Source of the DNA: Ruminococcaceae bacterium UBA6434
Lineage (GTDB): Bacteria; Bacillota; Clostridia; Oscillospirales; Acutalibacteraceae
Assembly: GCA_002437245.1 (NCBI GenBank)
Contig: DJOQ01000026.1
Span: 1-33,402, forward strand
Direction of reading: 5' to 3'
DNA length: 33,402 nucleotides
This document shows, in pieces, positions 15,128-22,746 of the stretch. Numbering within the stretch: position 1 is the first letter of the stretch; the number at the start of each line of letters is the position of its first letter. The position numbers were made by a program, and so were the translations under genes. Below the pieces are notes generated by a model. The model worked only from the letters and a program-made list of their open reading frames with translations, made no database searches and was not told where the DNA came from.

Positions 15128-16477
15128 ATGACAGCGGACAGCGATAACCGAATTTTGAGAGACAGCTTTAATTGGGCTGCGGAAAAAGCAAAAACATTTG
15201 TGGTAACGGGCACAAAAAACGGTGATATAAACAAGGGCGACGGCGGCAAATGGTACGGGCCGAGCAACGAGGTACTATCCTCACCCTCAAAAGAATGGGC
15301 AAAGCCGAGAGACTACAAAGCCGCATTTTGGGCAGGCTATTTTGACCGTACCGCTTACTATATCCGCGATTTTGTGCACCAGGCGCCGGGAGCCGCGCTT
15401 TTGGGAATGTACGAAGAGCTTTTTCAGATGTTCAAAACATTTGCGTCCAACGCAAGCGAAGAAACGGGCTGGTACGCTCCGTGGGCATTCAACTTTGACC
15501 ATTCCGTCTACTATATGGATACGCCCAACAAAAAGCATTTCGTAAGAGAGATAACGTCTCAGTTTGAGCTTGTGGAAACAGCCTACAATCTTTATTTGCT
15601 CACGGGAGACGAAAGATACATTACCGACAATAAAATAGCGCTCTTTACCGATAAAATAATGAGTGATTTTATAGATTTGCAGGACGGCATTGTATTTAAC
15701 GAAAAAAACGGTATTCCCGAGGGCAAAGACGATATTTTTAAAGGTTCGGCAACCTATAACGAACGCGGGTTTCACGCTGTTGAAGCAGGTGACAGCATTG
15801 CGGCGATGTATGCGGCAATGCTTTGCTATTCCGAAATATTAAAACTTCGCGGCGACGCTTCTTTTGCCGAAATACAACGGAAGAAAGCCGAAAAATTAAG
15901 ACTGTATTTTAACAACGAATGGAGCAGAACGGACGGCAGCGATATGTACTGCTACGCCGTTGACGACAAATTAAATAAGTATTATCAATGGATTAAAACT
16001 CCTAAAATGTTGTGCGGTGCGGAGACTCTTGAATTTATTCCCCTAAAAAATCTGAGCTTCCCCGGTGAAAGGAACGACAAACTGCTCGACTATATCTTTA
16101 AAATGCAGACGGACCCGAAAACAAGGTCGGACAATATCGAGAGTTTCACATATCTGCCGGATTTATACTTTGCCAACAAACGACCGAACAGCGCGTGGCA
16201 TTTTATGAAATACATAATTTCACAAAAGGATTTGCCGCATGAACACAGAAGTCAGGGAACGAACGGCGATTATCCCGAAATTTCATTCACGCTTGTATCA
16301 CAAACGGTTTTCGGGCTTATCGGGCTTAGAATTAACAAAAGCACCGGTGAAATCTGTGTAAAGCCCGATTTACCCGATGAAATCGGATATATTAACCTGT
16401 ACGGACTTCAATATCGCGGTAACCTTTACAATATTGAAGCTACAAAAGACCGCGGTTCGGTCATAAAACAAAACTGA
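15128..16477 (+). CDS. putative six-hairpin (alpha/alpha barrel) glycoside hydrolase
   Basis: This 449-residue protein is not assigned to a named family with confidence. It is rich in aromatic and acidic residues in the helical pattern of (alpha/alpha)6-barrel glycosidases: KAAFWAGYFDRTAYYIRDF, ETGWYAPWAFNFDHSVYYMD, ERGFHAVEAGDSIAAMY. The final ~60 residues (FGLIGLRINKSTGEICVKPDLP, then YRGNLYNIEA) look like the C-terminal beta-sheet domain found after such barrels in GH65, GH78 and GH95 enzymes. Conserved-looking acidic residues occur in DRTAYYIRD and VEAGDS. There is no signal peptide, so it is probably cytoplasmic. AAGGAG lies 9 bases before ATG. It faces the GH36 alpha-galactosidase divergently and the GH110-like gene convergently, suggesting the same substrate. 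Confidence 0.7.
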   Translation: MTADSDNRILRDSFNWAAEKAKTFVVTGTKNGDINKGDGGKWYGPSNEVLSSPSKEWAKPRDYKAAFWAGYFDRTAYYIRDFVHQAPGAALLGMYEELFQMFKTFASNASEETGWYAPWAFNFDHSVYYMDTPNKKHFVREITSQFELVETAYNLYLLTGDERYITDNKIALFTDKIMSDFIDLQDGIVFNEKNGIPEGKDDIFKGSATYNERGFHAVEAGDSIAAMYAAMLCYSEILKLRGDASFAEIQRKKAEKLRLYFNNEWSRTDGSDMYCYAVDDKLNKYYQWIKTPKMLCGAETLEFIPLKNLSFPGERNDKLLDYIFKMQTDPKTRSDNIESFTYLPDLYFANKRPNSAWHFMKYIISQKDLPHEHRSQGTNGDYPEISFTLVSQTVFGLIGLRINKSTGEICVKPDLPDEIGYINLYGLQYRGNLYNIEATKDRGSVIKQN

Positions 16478-16560
16478 CTCCGCTTGAAAAGCGAAATCAG
16501 CTTATTGTCAAAATTGATTTTCTGCACCAAACAGGTTTTTTGCACAGTCCGTGCGATTTT

Positions 16561-16595
16561 GAAAATTCGGCTCACTCCGAATTCCCTGTTTTTTA
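16561..16595. terminator. possible bidirectional terminator between convergent genes
   Basis: AATTCGG (16564-16570) pairs with CCGAATT (16577-16583). On the plus strand a run of six T follows a few bases later (16589-16594), and on the minus strand TTTTC follows directly. It lies between the six-hairpin gene and the GH110-like gene. Confidence 0.45.
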
Positions 16596-18224
16596 ACTTA
16601 AAGTTACATTATTGCAGTTTTCGGTTTTGATTTTTTTATTTCCCGAAAAATCATTATTTATAATTTCTATATCGTCGGACGATTTTGCATCTATGCAGTA
16701 TCCGCGGCAATTTAAAAATGTATTGCCCTTGATTTTGATGTTTTTATGCACAGCACCCTTGTAAACGCTGTTTTCGGGTTTAATAAGAATCGGCGCTTTA
16801 CCGCAATACTCAAAAGTGTTGTCACAAATTGTAACGTCTGTACACATTCCGCTTTCGTACCAGCTTTTTGCATCGTCCGAAAGCAAAATTCCGCTCATTG
16901 TCGTACTTACAAAGCGATTATTTATAACATTTACTTTTCCGCGTGTTGTGATAAGAAGTCCGCGTGTGATAATTCGCGTCATCTTATTGTTTACGAAGTC
17001 TAAGTCGGGACACGCCGTAACGTCCTCAATCACTTCGCCGACCTCGGCAAAAGCGGTGTCGCTTACTGTGACGGCTATCTCGTATTCATTTAAAAGCTCC
17101 GACTTTTCTATAACGGCACTGCCCTTTTCGAGCAACGAATCCGCGTCAATATAAGCTATTGTGTCGCCCACTCTCAAAGGGTTAAATCCGTGGCTTTGCG
17201 GATGCATAAAGCGAACCGTCAGCGTGTTATCCTTAATATCGGTAATTTTAAAGTGAATACCGTGAACATTAAGGCAATCGTCACCGGCGCCGTCGAAATA
17301 GCTGTCCTTGACGGTAATTTTTCCTCGGCACATACAAATTTGAATGAAATCGGCAACGGACGCAACTTTTCTCGGCGAGCCCTTTTCGGGTGCGAATTCA
17401 ACCGAATCAACGGTTATATTTTCGCTGTTCTGTGCGACGAGTGCGAGAGAATAGTTAAAGCGCTGCTTGATATTTTGCAAAGTGACATTTTCGCATTTAT
17501 TTACAAATATGCCGGCAAACTGACGGCGTACATCATAGATATAAAAACAATCGCCGGTTTTAAATCTCACAGTGTTCGGATACGAAACGCGTATTTTGCC
17601 GCCTTTTAAATCGCGCACTTTTAACGAAGAAAACAGCGGATGCATAACCCTTTCGATTTTATCGGGAGTGTCTTTTCTCACAAGTCCGATATAGGACGCC
17701 GCCGTTGCTTTTTTATCACAGCACATACAATAATCGGTACCGTAAAGAACAAGTTTACCGTTTTCGATCTTATAACGGGTGTCGCTGTCAATTTTAAAAT
17801 CCACGCCGAACAGGGACTTTTTAATCACTTTAAGCTCGTGCATATCGGGGCTACTGTGACGGATTTCAAGATTTTTAACGGTAATATTTTTACAGTGCTC
17901 CATTGCTGTATTGGTGACTTTACCGTTAATTACAAAGACCGAATCGCCGCCGTCCACGGTAACATTTTCAACATTTCCGAAATAAAACGGAACCGCATTC
18001 AAATGCGGTGTTTCGCCCTTTTTAAACTCATTATCACCGACGGTATTGGTTATATAGAGCATATATTTTTTGCATTTTTCACTGTCGATGTAATATGTGC
18101 CTTTATCAAAGATCACCGTTTTTTCTTCGGCGTCGGATGCAAGATATCCGGTAAGCTCTGCCAGCTTTTCCGTTATGTTTTCACCCGGGTTAATACAAAA
18201 TTGAGACGCTTTAATAATTTTCAT
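16593..18224 (-). CDS. right-handed beta-helix protein, GH110-like alpha-1,3-galactosidase
   Basis: The 543-residue protein shows many short repeats of the parallel beta-helix type (for example HCKNITVKNLEIRHS, NKCENVTLQNI, DVTICDNTFEYCG, KNIKIKGNTFLNC). The segment FDGAGDDCLNVHG is the best functional clue: a GDD/DDC-N-HG site on a beta-helix is what I recall from GH110 alpha-1,3-galactosidases, which remove the blood-group-B galactose. The overall order also fits that family (start IKASQFCINPG, hydrophilic middle, long C-terminal helix repeats). The GH36 neighbour supports it. It lacks a signal peptide, unlike most described secreted GH110 enzymes. GGAGG 7 bases before ATG fixes the start at 18224. 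A pectate-lyase-like or epimerase beta-helix function is the alternative. Confidence 0.68.
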   Translation of the reverse strand: MKIIKASQFCINPGENITEKLAELTGYLASDAEEKTVIFDKGTYYIDSEKCKKYMLYITNTVGDNEFKKGETPHLNAVPFYFGNVENVTVDGGDSVFVINGKVTNTAMEHCKNITVKNLEIRHSSPDMHELKVIKKSLFGVDFKIDSDTRYKIENGKLVLYGTDYCMCCDKKATAASYIGLVRKDTPDKIERVMHPLFSSLKVRDLKGGKIRVSYPNTVRFKTGDCFYIYDVRRQFAGIFVNKCENVTLQNIKQRFNYSLALVAQNSENITVDSVEFAPEKGSPRKVASVADFIQICMCRGKITVKDSYFDGAGDDCLNVHGIHFKITDIKDNTLTVRFMHPQSHGFNPLRVGDTIAYIDADSLLEKGSAVIEKSELLNEYEIAVTVSDTAFAEVGEVIEDVTACPDLDFVNNKMTRIITRGLLITTRGKVNVINNRFVSTTMSGILLSDDAKSWYESGMCTDVTICDNTFEYCGKAPILIKPENSVYKGAVHKNIKIKGNTFLNCRGYCIDAKSSDDIEIINNDFSGNKKIKTENCNNVTLS

Positions 18225-18285
18225 AATCAATCCTCCGAAATGAATGTCTGTCGTATTACCGCAATATATCCGCACTTATATTAAA

Positions 18286-18945
18286 TCAATTCAGAAGCTC
18301 TTCTGTGGTAGCTCCTCTCAAACTTGCCAAGCGAAGCTTACATCCCATGTCATGACACAAACGTAAAAACCGCTCTAATTCTCTCCGATTTTTAGGTTCT
18401 GTTTTGGTTGCTTTCATTCGCTGAAGTATCATCTCCGGGGAATTATCAAAAAGTCTCATAGTATATGCCGCATCAAGCGCAAAATCATCCGCTTCCTCAC
18501 GAGATAATTCAGATATGCTGCGAAAATACGCTCTCAAGGAAATAAATTCAAGTGTTTTTTCCACATAAAGCTCATCGGTGTATTTTAAAAACTTATCCTT
18601 TTCAAGAATATGATACGGAAGTCCACGTATCTTTTCTTCAAGCTCATAGTAATCATCAAAGTCACCCATAATATATAAATACTCAGCCAACAGTATTTTC
18701 TCCAAGGTCGGTGTATCGTCTGTCTCGGGCTCTCCGGACTCCAATTCTTCCTTCGAAAACAAATCAAAGTTCCGTGGTTCCGTAAGTATTTTTTCAAGTG
18801 TATCGCAAAGCTCTTTTTCCGTCAACGGGTCATTTTGGGAATTATAGATTTCAAAAAGTTTTCTCACCGGTATAAAGCCATATAAATTTGCCGCTGCATT
18901 GCAATAATCCAAAACTGCCTTTTCGACAATCTTTTTGTCGGTCAT
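18286..18945 (-). CDS. acidic helical protein of unknown function
   Basis: I do not recognise this 219-residue protein. It is acidic, has no membrane segment or signal peptide and is predicted almost wholly helical from its sequence pattern. The N-terminal ~45 residues (KIVEKAVLDYCNAAANLYGFIPVRKLFEIYN) look like a winged-helix or TPR-like start. An acidic linker (about residues 62-78, ELESGEPETDDTP) follows, then a helical C-terminal half. AGAGG precedes ATG by 10 bases and a promoter lies at 19019-19047. The GH110-like gene starts 61 bases downstream with only a weak promoter candidate, so the two may be co-transcribed. A regulatory or toxin-antitoxin-like role would be a guess. Confidence 0.75.
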   Translation of the reverse strand: MTDKKIVEKAVLDYCNAAANLYGFIPVRKLFEIYNSQNDPLTEKELCDTLEKILTEPRNFDLFSKEELESGEPETDDTPTLEKILLAEYLYIMGDFDDYYELEEKIRGLPYHILEKDKFLKYTDELYVEKTLEFISLRAYFRSISELSREEADDFALDAAYTMRLFDNSPEMILQRMKATKTEPKNRRELERFLRLCHDMGCKLRLASLRGATTEELLN

Positions 18946-19018
18946 ATTCGTTTACCTCTTATCTCATCCAATTAAGATTCCGCTTTTTTACAGCAAATCA
19001 CCTGTAATCTGCTATTTA

Positions 19019-19047
19019 ACTATATCATAATAAACAATACTTGTCTA
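19019..19047 (-). promoter_or_regulatory. promoter of the acidic unknown gene
   Basis: On the minus strand, -35 TAGACA (19042-19047), a 17-bp spacer and -10 TATAGT (19019-19024). Confidence 0.6.
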
Positions 19048-19474
19048 TCAACAACAGATTTATGTGTAAAACAGAGCAATTGCCCGTGGATTTTTTAAAT
19101 AATCACAGCGAAATGTCTTTTGCATAATTGTATAATAAATCTTCCCGCGACAGCAGAGGCGGCACAAAGTGCGTCGGCGAAAGCCGCAATTTAGTCATTC
19201 AACGTTCACAGGAACGGTCAAAATCTTTGATTTTGCTATCGTTTCGTGAGGTTATTATCTCATCTTACATATCAAAATCGGTAAATGCTTTTGCTTTGTT
19301 TCCTTTACGAAAGCCATATGATTTACTTTAAAGCTCTATAATGCAAAGCTACACTCGGACTGTTTTCAATTACAAAAAATGACAATTTTAACATTTATTT
19401 TATTTAATATAAAAACACGTCGCGTTAAAAATAGTAATGCAAACGCAAATTGTTATGAAAAGGAGTGTTTTCAA
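19048..19474. other. non-coding region with a run of small hairpins
   Basis: No gene is supported here: the only open frame (19128-19331) lacks an RBS. Between 19162 and 19262 five short perfect stem-loops follow each other: GCAC/GTGC, CGGC-GAAA-GCCG (GNRA tetraloop), CGTTC/GAACG, CAAAATC/GATTTTG and TGAG/CTCA. The part from about 19330 on is the AT-rich leader of the SASP gene, in which I could not find a convincing sigma-G promoter. Confidence 0.45.
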
Positions 19475-19654
19475 ATGGCAACAGTACCCGAGGCTAAGGC
19501 TGCTCTTGAAAAGTTCAAGATGGAAGCTGCTAATGAAGTCGGCGTAAATCTCAAGCAGGGTTATAACGGCGACCTTACTTCTAAGCAGGCCGGTTCTGTC
19601 GGCGGACAGATGGTCAAAAAGATGATCAAGGCTTATGAAGACGGCATGAAATAA
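19475..19654 (+). CDS. alpha/beta-type small acid-soluble spore protein (SASP)
   Basis: The 59-residue protein matches alpha/beta-type SASPs, which coat and protect DNA in the dormant endospore and are degraded by the Gpr protease on germination. The two family blocks are present: FKMEAANEVGVNL (the Gpr cleavage region, E17-A18) and AGSVGGQMVKKMI, the glycine-rich DNA-binding helix start. Lys-rich ends are typical. AAGGAG lies 9 bases before ATG, so the longer frame from 19379 is not used. It is monocistronic with a terminator at 19698-19740. Expression in the forespore by sigma-G is expected from the family, not seen in the sequence. It shows that the organism, or its recent ancestor, sporulates. 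Confidence 0.92.
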   Translation: MATVPEAKAALEKFKMEAANEVGVNLKQGYNGDLTSKQAGSVGGQMVKKMIKAYEDGMK

Positions 19655-19697
19655 GAAGTAGAAATTCTCTGATTCTTCAATAAATTTCGGACAAAAT

Positions 19698-19740
19698 GAA
19701 GGTCTGCCGGTTAAACCGACAGACCTTCTTCTGTGTTTGT
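19698..19740. terminator. bidirectional terminator, SASP and 22-residue-repeat protein
   Basis: GAAGGTCTG (19698-19706) pairs with CAGACCTTC (19720-19728), with additional CCGG/CCG pairing inside. It lies between the convergent SASP and repeat-protein genes. The tails are moderately T-rich on both strands. Confidence 0.65.
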
Positions 19741-19754
19741 TATTAAATATTGCA

Positions 19755-19784
19755 GCGGGCGGATACGGCTTTATATCCTGCCGC
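19755..19784 (-). terminator. hairpin after the 510-residue repeat protein
   Basis: A two-part stem, GCGG/CCGC outside and GGATA/TATCC inside, begins 16 bases after the stop codon at 19800. There is no clear T run, so it may protect the transcript end rather than terminate. Confidence 0.35.
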
Positions 19785-19799
19785 GATAATTAAAATTTA

Positions 19800-21332
19800 T
19801 CATGCTTTATTTTCATTTAACACATAATAAGTGTTTATACCATTAAAATAATTAACAACATCATCAAGTGTCAAGCTCACAGAGTTTTCTGTTTCAAAGT
19901 CACCCGATATACGTTCGGTTACAAACAGAGTACCGTCGCCTATATTTTCTCTGACGCCGAGAAACTCCGGAGTTTCAAAATAACTCTTGGTAGCAATATA
20001 AGTACGATAGTCTTCTGTACCATCATTATGTTTTACACTGAATGTAACTGCCACACCGCCGTAAGGGCCAAAGTCGGGTAAACCCTGCGCACTGATGATT
20101 TCAATCTCAGTGTCATCTTTCAATTCGCAATATACTATAAGTTTAACAAGTTGTGCGGCGTCGGCAACATAGCCGTCATAATCTACCGAAACTCCGTCTT
20201 TAAAGTTATATATTTTGCCCGTGCAATACTCGGCTTCTCCGTTAAAGCTGCTGTCGAAGACGCCGTTACTTACATAGTAAAGAGATGTGCCGTATCTTAA
20301 GGCTCCAGTGAAGTTCCAATCAAGAATACCGCCCTCTACGCCGTAATATGTGCCGTAGTAATTTGTAAGGCCGTAATAATACCAATTAAGGAAACCCTCT
20401 TCAAGATAGTACCAAGTACCGTAATAATTAAACAGCCCGGTATAACTGCTGACAACCTGCCCGTCTGCAAGATAGCACCAATTATGATCGTAATAATTAT
20501 AAAGTCCGTTAAGGCTGCGGTCTACCGCACCGTTTTCAACATAAAAGATATTGTAATCCTCGTCAACAACGAAACCCGAAAAATCCCAATGAAGCACACC
20601 GTCTTTTACATAGTACAAAGTACCGTAGTAGTCTGTAAGACCTTCGAATTCCCAATCAAGAATGCCGTCTTCAACATAATACCAAGTGCCGTAATACAGA
20701 GTAAGGCCGGTATAATCGTTTGAATAAACGCCTTTTTCTACATAATGCCAAACACCATCGACATAAACAAGGCTTGAATAATCCCAATCAAGTATACCGT
20801 TTATGACATAATATGTTGTGCCGTAATACTCGGTAGAACCTGTATAGTTCCAATTGAGCACACCGTTTTCAACATAGTACCAAGTGCCGTAATATAAGGT
20901 GAGCCCGGTATAATCCCAATTAAGAACGCCGTTCTCAACATAATACCACGTGCCGTAGTACAGAGTAAGACCGGTATAATCGTTTGAATAAACACCGTTT
21001 TCAACATAATGCCAAACACCATCTACAAGAACGAGGCTCGAATAGTTCTCATCAAGCGTGCTGTTTGTAACAAAATAGGTTGTACCGTCGTACTCTGTAG
21101 GACCGGTATAGCTCCAATCGAGCACGCCGTTTTCAACATAGTAATAGGTGTCATAATACTTAACAAGACCTGTGTAGCCGGTATTATGTTCACCGTTTTC
21201 CATATAGTTCCAAGTACCGTCATCCATTCGCACAAGCGAATCCGTATCGGATGCAAACGCGCTGACCGCCAGCATAAATACTGACACAAAAACAGCCAGT
21301 GCAACCGCAATCAACTTTTTGAAGTTTTTCAT
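19800..21332 (-). CDS. secreted protein of sixteen 22-residue aromatic repeats
   Basis: The 510-residue protein has a clear signal peptide (residues 1-27, ending VSAFAS). About sixteen tandem units of 22 residues follow (about residues 38-395). The commonest unit starts GTWYYVENG and ends YTGLTLYY; Trp, Tyr and Gly positions are kept while others vary. It resembles choline- and cell-wall-binding repeats in style, but I do not recognise a named family. Units 3-6 and 7-10 form a duplicated block, seen in SSLVLVDGVWHYVENGVYSN and SSLVYVDGVWHYVEKGVYSN. A repeat-free C-terminal domain of about 110 residues follows (starts VADAAQLVKLIVYCELKDD). There is no LPXTG or dockerin, so retention would be by the repeats. 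The paralogue upstream shares the repeat. GGAGG precedes ATG. Confidence 0.85.
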   Translation of the reverse strand: MKNFKKLIAVALAVFVSVFMLAVSAFASDTDSLVRMDDGTWNYMENGEHNTGYTGLVKYYDTYYYVENGVLDWSYTGPTEYDGTTYFVTNSTLDENYSSLVLVDGVWHYVENGVYSNDYTGLTLYYGTWYYVENGVLNWDYTGLTLYYGTWYYVENGVLNWNYTGSTEYYGTTYYVINGILDWDYSSLVYVDGVWHYVEKGVYSNDYTGLTLYYGTWYYVEDGILDWEFEGLTDYYGTLYYVKDGVLHWDFSGFVVDEDYNIFYVENGAVDRSLNGLYNYYDHNWCYLADGQVVSSYTGLFNYYGTWYYLEEGFLNWYYYGLTNYYGTYYGVEGGILDWNFTGALRYGTSLYYVSNGVFDSSFNGEAEYCTGKIYNFKDGVSVDYDGYVADAAQLVKLIVYCELKDDTEIEIISAQGLPDFGPYGGVAVTFSVKHNDGTEDYRTYIATKSYFETPEFLGVRENIGDGTLFVTERISGDFETENSVSLTLDDVVNYFNGINTYYVLNENKA

Positions 21333-21386
21333 AAATTTAATATCCTCCCTGATTTTTTACGGCATAAAGCCCTACCGCTTATTCAA

Positions 21387-21415
21387 ATTATATAACAATG
21401 CTTGTATAATTGCAA
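21387..21415 (-). promoter_or_regulatory. promoter of the 510-residue repeat protein
   Basis: On the minus strand, -35 TTGCAA (21410-21415), a 17-bp spacer and -10 TATAAT (21387-21392). The leader to the start codon is about 50 bases. Confidence 0.7.
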
Positions 21416-21454
21416 CAATTTTTATATAAAGTGTTGTATTAACACATTCCGTCA

Positions 21455-21490
21455 AAAAACAAAACCGTTCAAATGAATGAACGGTTTTGC
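21455..21490 (-). terminator. terminator of the 353-residue repeat protein
   Basis: AAAACCGTTC (21461-21470) pairs with GAACGGTTTT (21479-21488) around 8 bases. On the minus strand TTTTGTTTTTTG follows. It separates the two paralogous repeat genes into separate transcripts. Confidence 0.85.
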
Positions 21491-21522
21491 TATAATTTGT
21501 AATTAAATTTTATAAATCAACC

Positions 21523-22584
21523 TTAAACGCGAATACCGTTTCTCACATAGTAACGGGTACCGCGATAATAAACGTACCCTGTATAATTCCAATCGAGGAT
21601 ACCGTTTTTAACATAATACCAGGTACCGTAATAATTTGTAAGACCCGTATAGTTCCAGTTAAGAACACTGCCCTCGCAATAATACCACGTACCGTAATAA
21701 AGTGTGAGTCCCGTATAGTTCCAATGGAGTACGCTGTCCTCTACATAGTACCAAGTACCGTAATAGTTTGTAAGACCGGTATAATCCCATTTAAGAACGC
21801 TGCCCTCCACGTAATACCAAGTGCCGTAATAGAGCGTAAGACCGGTGTAATCCCAATTAAGCTGACTGTTTTCTACATAATACCAAGTGCCGTAATAGAG
21901 CGTAAGCCCCGTATAGTCCCAATTAAGCACGCCGTTTTCAACATAATACCATGTGTCGTAGTAATTCACAAGCCCGGTATAATCGGTGTTGTGCTTGCCG
22001 TTTTCCATATAAAGCCACGTGCCGTCTTTAGTTACTATAAGCGTGGTTGTATTAAACGGAGCTGCCTTAACGTCAAAGTCACATTTTGCGGTTTTATCGG
22101 AGCCGAGAAGCTTCGGAGTTTCATCTCCGCTGTAAATATCAAATGCGATTACCGATATACTGCCTTCTTTATAGCTGCCGTCAAAATAAAAAGTATAACT
22201 TCCGTACAGCTGCTCTGTCGAAGAGGATTTCGGTGCGGCTGCCGAACATCTTAAAGAATCCTGCGAGAAATTATAATTGGTTATTGCCGTACCGCCGTTT
22301 TCATACGAAGTAACCGACGACTGCTCGCCGTTTTTATCCGCATCGGGCTTAATGAGCTTTAAATATGAGGAATCGTATTTAAGCGTATAACTGCCGCCCG
22401 CGGCACCTGCCGGAGCATATATTTTTACCTCTACCCTGTTGTAGCCCATAATCTGAGCATCGACTCTGAATGATGCACTTTCGGAAGAAGTGTCAGCGGC
22501 AAACGACGTCGCAAGCACAGCGAACACACATACGAGTATCGCAAGAGCCGTAACAGCCGAAATTATTTTAGTTCGTCTTTTCAT
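21523..22584 (-). CDS. secreted protein: cohesin-like domain plus eight 22-residue repeats
   Basis: The 353-residue protein has a signal peptide (residues 1-30, ending ATSFAA). A beta-rich domain of about 150 residues follows (FRVDAQIMGYNRVEVKIYAP, GGSYTLKYDSSYLKLIKP, GSYTFYFDGSYKEGSISVIAF, ending KCDFDV), laid out like a cohesin or carbohydrate-binding Ig-type fold. Eight units of the 22-residue GTWYYVENG...YTGLT.YY repeat make up the rest. The repeats are far more uniform than in the downstream paralogue, suggesting recent amplification or gene conversion. The DNA shows this as near-identical 66-bp tandem repeats (21580-22010). GGAGG precedes ATG and the promoter is at 22629-22657. The cohesin reading is an inference from pattern only. 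Confidence 0.85.
   Translation of the reverse strand: MKRRTKIISAVTALAILVCVFAVLATSFAADTSSESASFRVDAQIMGYNRVEVKIYAPAGAAGGSYTLKYDSSYLKLIKPDADKNGEQSSVTSYENGGTAITNYNFSQDSLRCSAAAPKSSSTEQLYGSYTFYFDGSYKEGSISVIAFDIYSGDETPKLLGSDKTAKCDFDVKAAPFNTTTLIVTKDGTWLYMENGKHNTDYTGLVNYYDTWYYVENGVLNWDYTGLTLYYGTWYYVENSQLNWDYTGLTLYYGTWYYVEGSVLKWDYTGLTNYYGTWYYVEDSVLHWNYTGLTLYYGTWYYCEGSVLNWNYTGLTNYYGTWYYVKNGILDWNYTGYVYYRGTRYYVRNGIRV
21560..22010 (-). repeat. 66-bp coding tandem repeats
   Basis: About seven 66-bp direct repeats, each encoding one 22-residue unit. On the plus strand the common part is TACCAAGTGCCGTAATA with little change from copy to copy. Similar but more diverged copies continue in the downstream gene (20210-21230). 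Confidence 0.85.
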
Positions 22585-22628
22585 ATTAACCTCCGTTAAG
22601 CCCCGAAACAGACATTACTTATATCGGA

Positions 22629-22657
22629 ATTATACAACATCCGAAATACATAGTCAA
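22629..22657 (-). promoter_or_regulatory. promoter of the 353-residue repeat protein
   Basis: On the minus strand, -35 TTGACT (22652-22657), a 17-bp spacer and -10 TATAAT (22629-22634). Confidence 0.8.
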
Positions 22658-22691
22658 CACTCACACAGTTTAGGTCGACACCCGAAAAAGC

Positions 22692-22741
22692 AAAAAATAT
22701 ACCGAATTCCGAAAAACGACTTTCGAAACACGGTATATTTT
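22692..22741 (-). terminator. terminator of the topoisomerase operon
   Basis: On the minus strand, AAAATATACCG pairs with CGGTATATTTT over a loop of about 27 bases, with T residues after it. It starts a few bases after the subunit A stop codon. Confidence 0.65.
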
Positions 22742-22746
22742 CTAAG

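Noticed and set aside
19320..19474. Sigma-G promoter for the SASP gene
   Set aside because: No convincing pair of sigma-G boxes could be found by eye; only a sigma-A-like TATAAT at 19337 without a -35 partner.
20210..22010. Regularly spaced repeats that look like a CRISPR or satellite array
   Set aside because: The 66-base period keeps reading frame and encodes 22-residue protein repeats in two signal-peptide genes; there are no unique spacers of CRISPR type and no cas genes.
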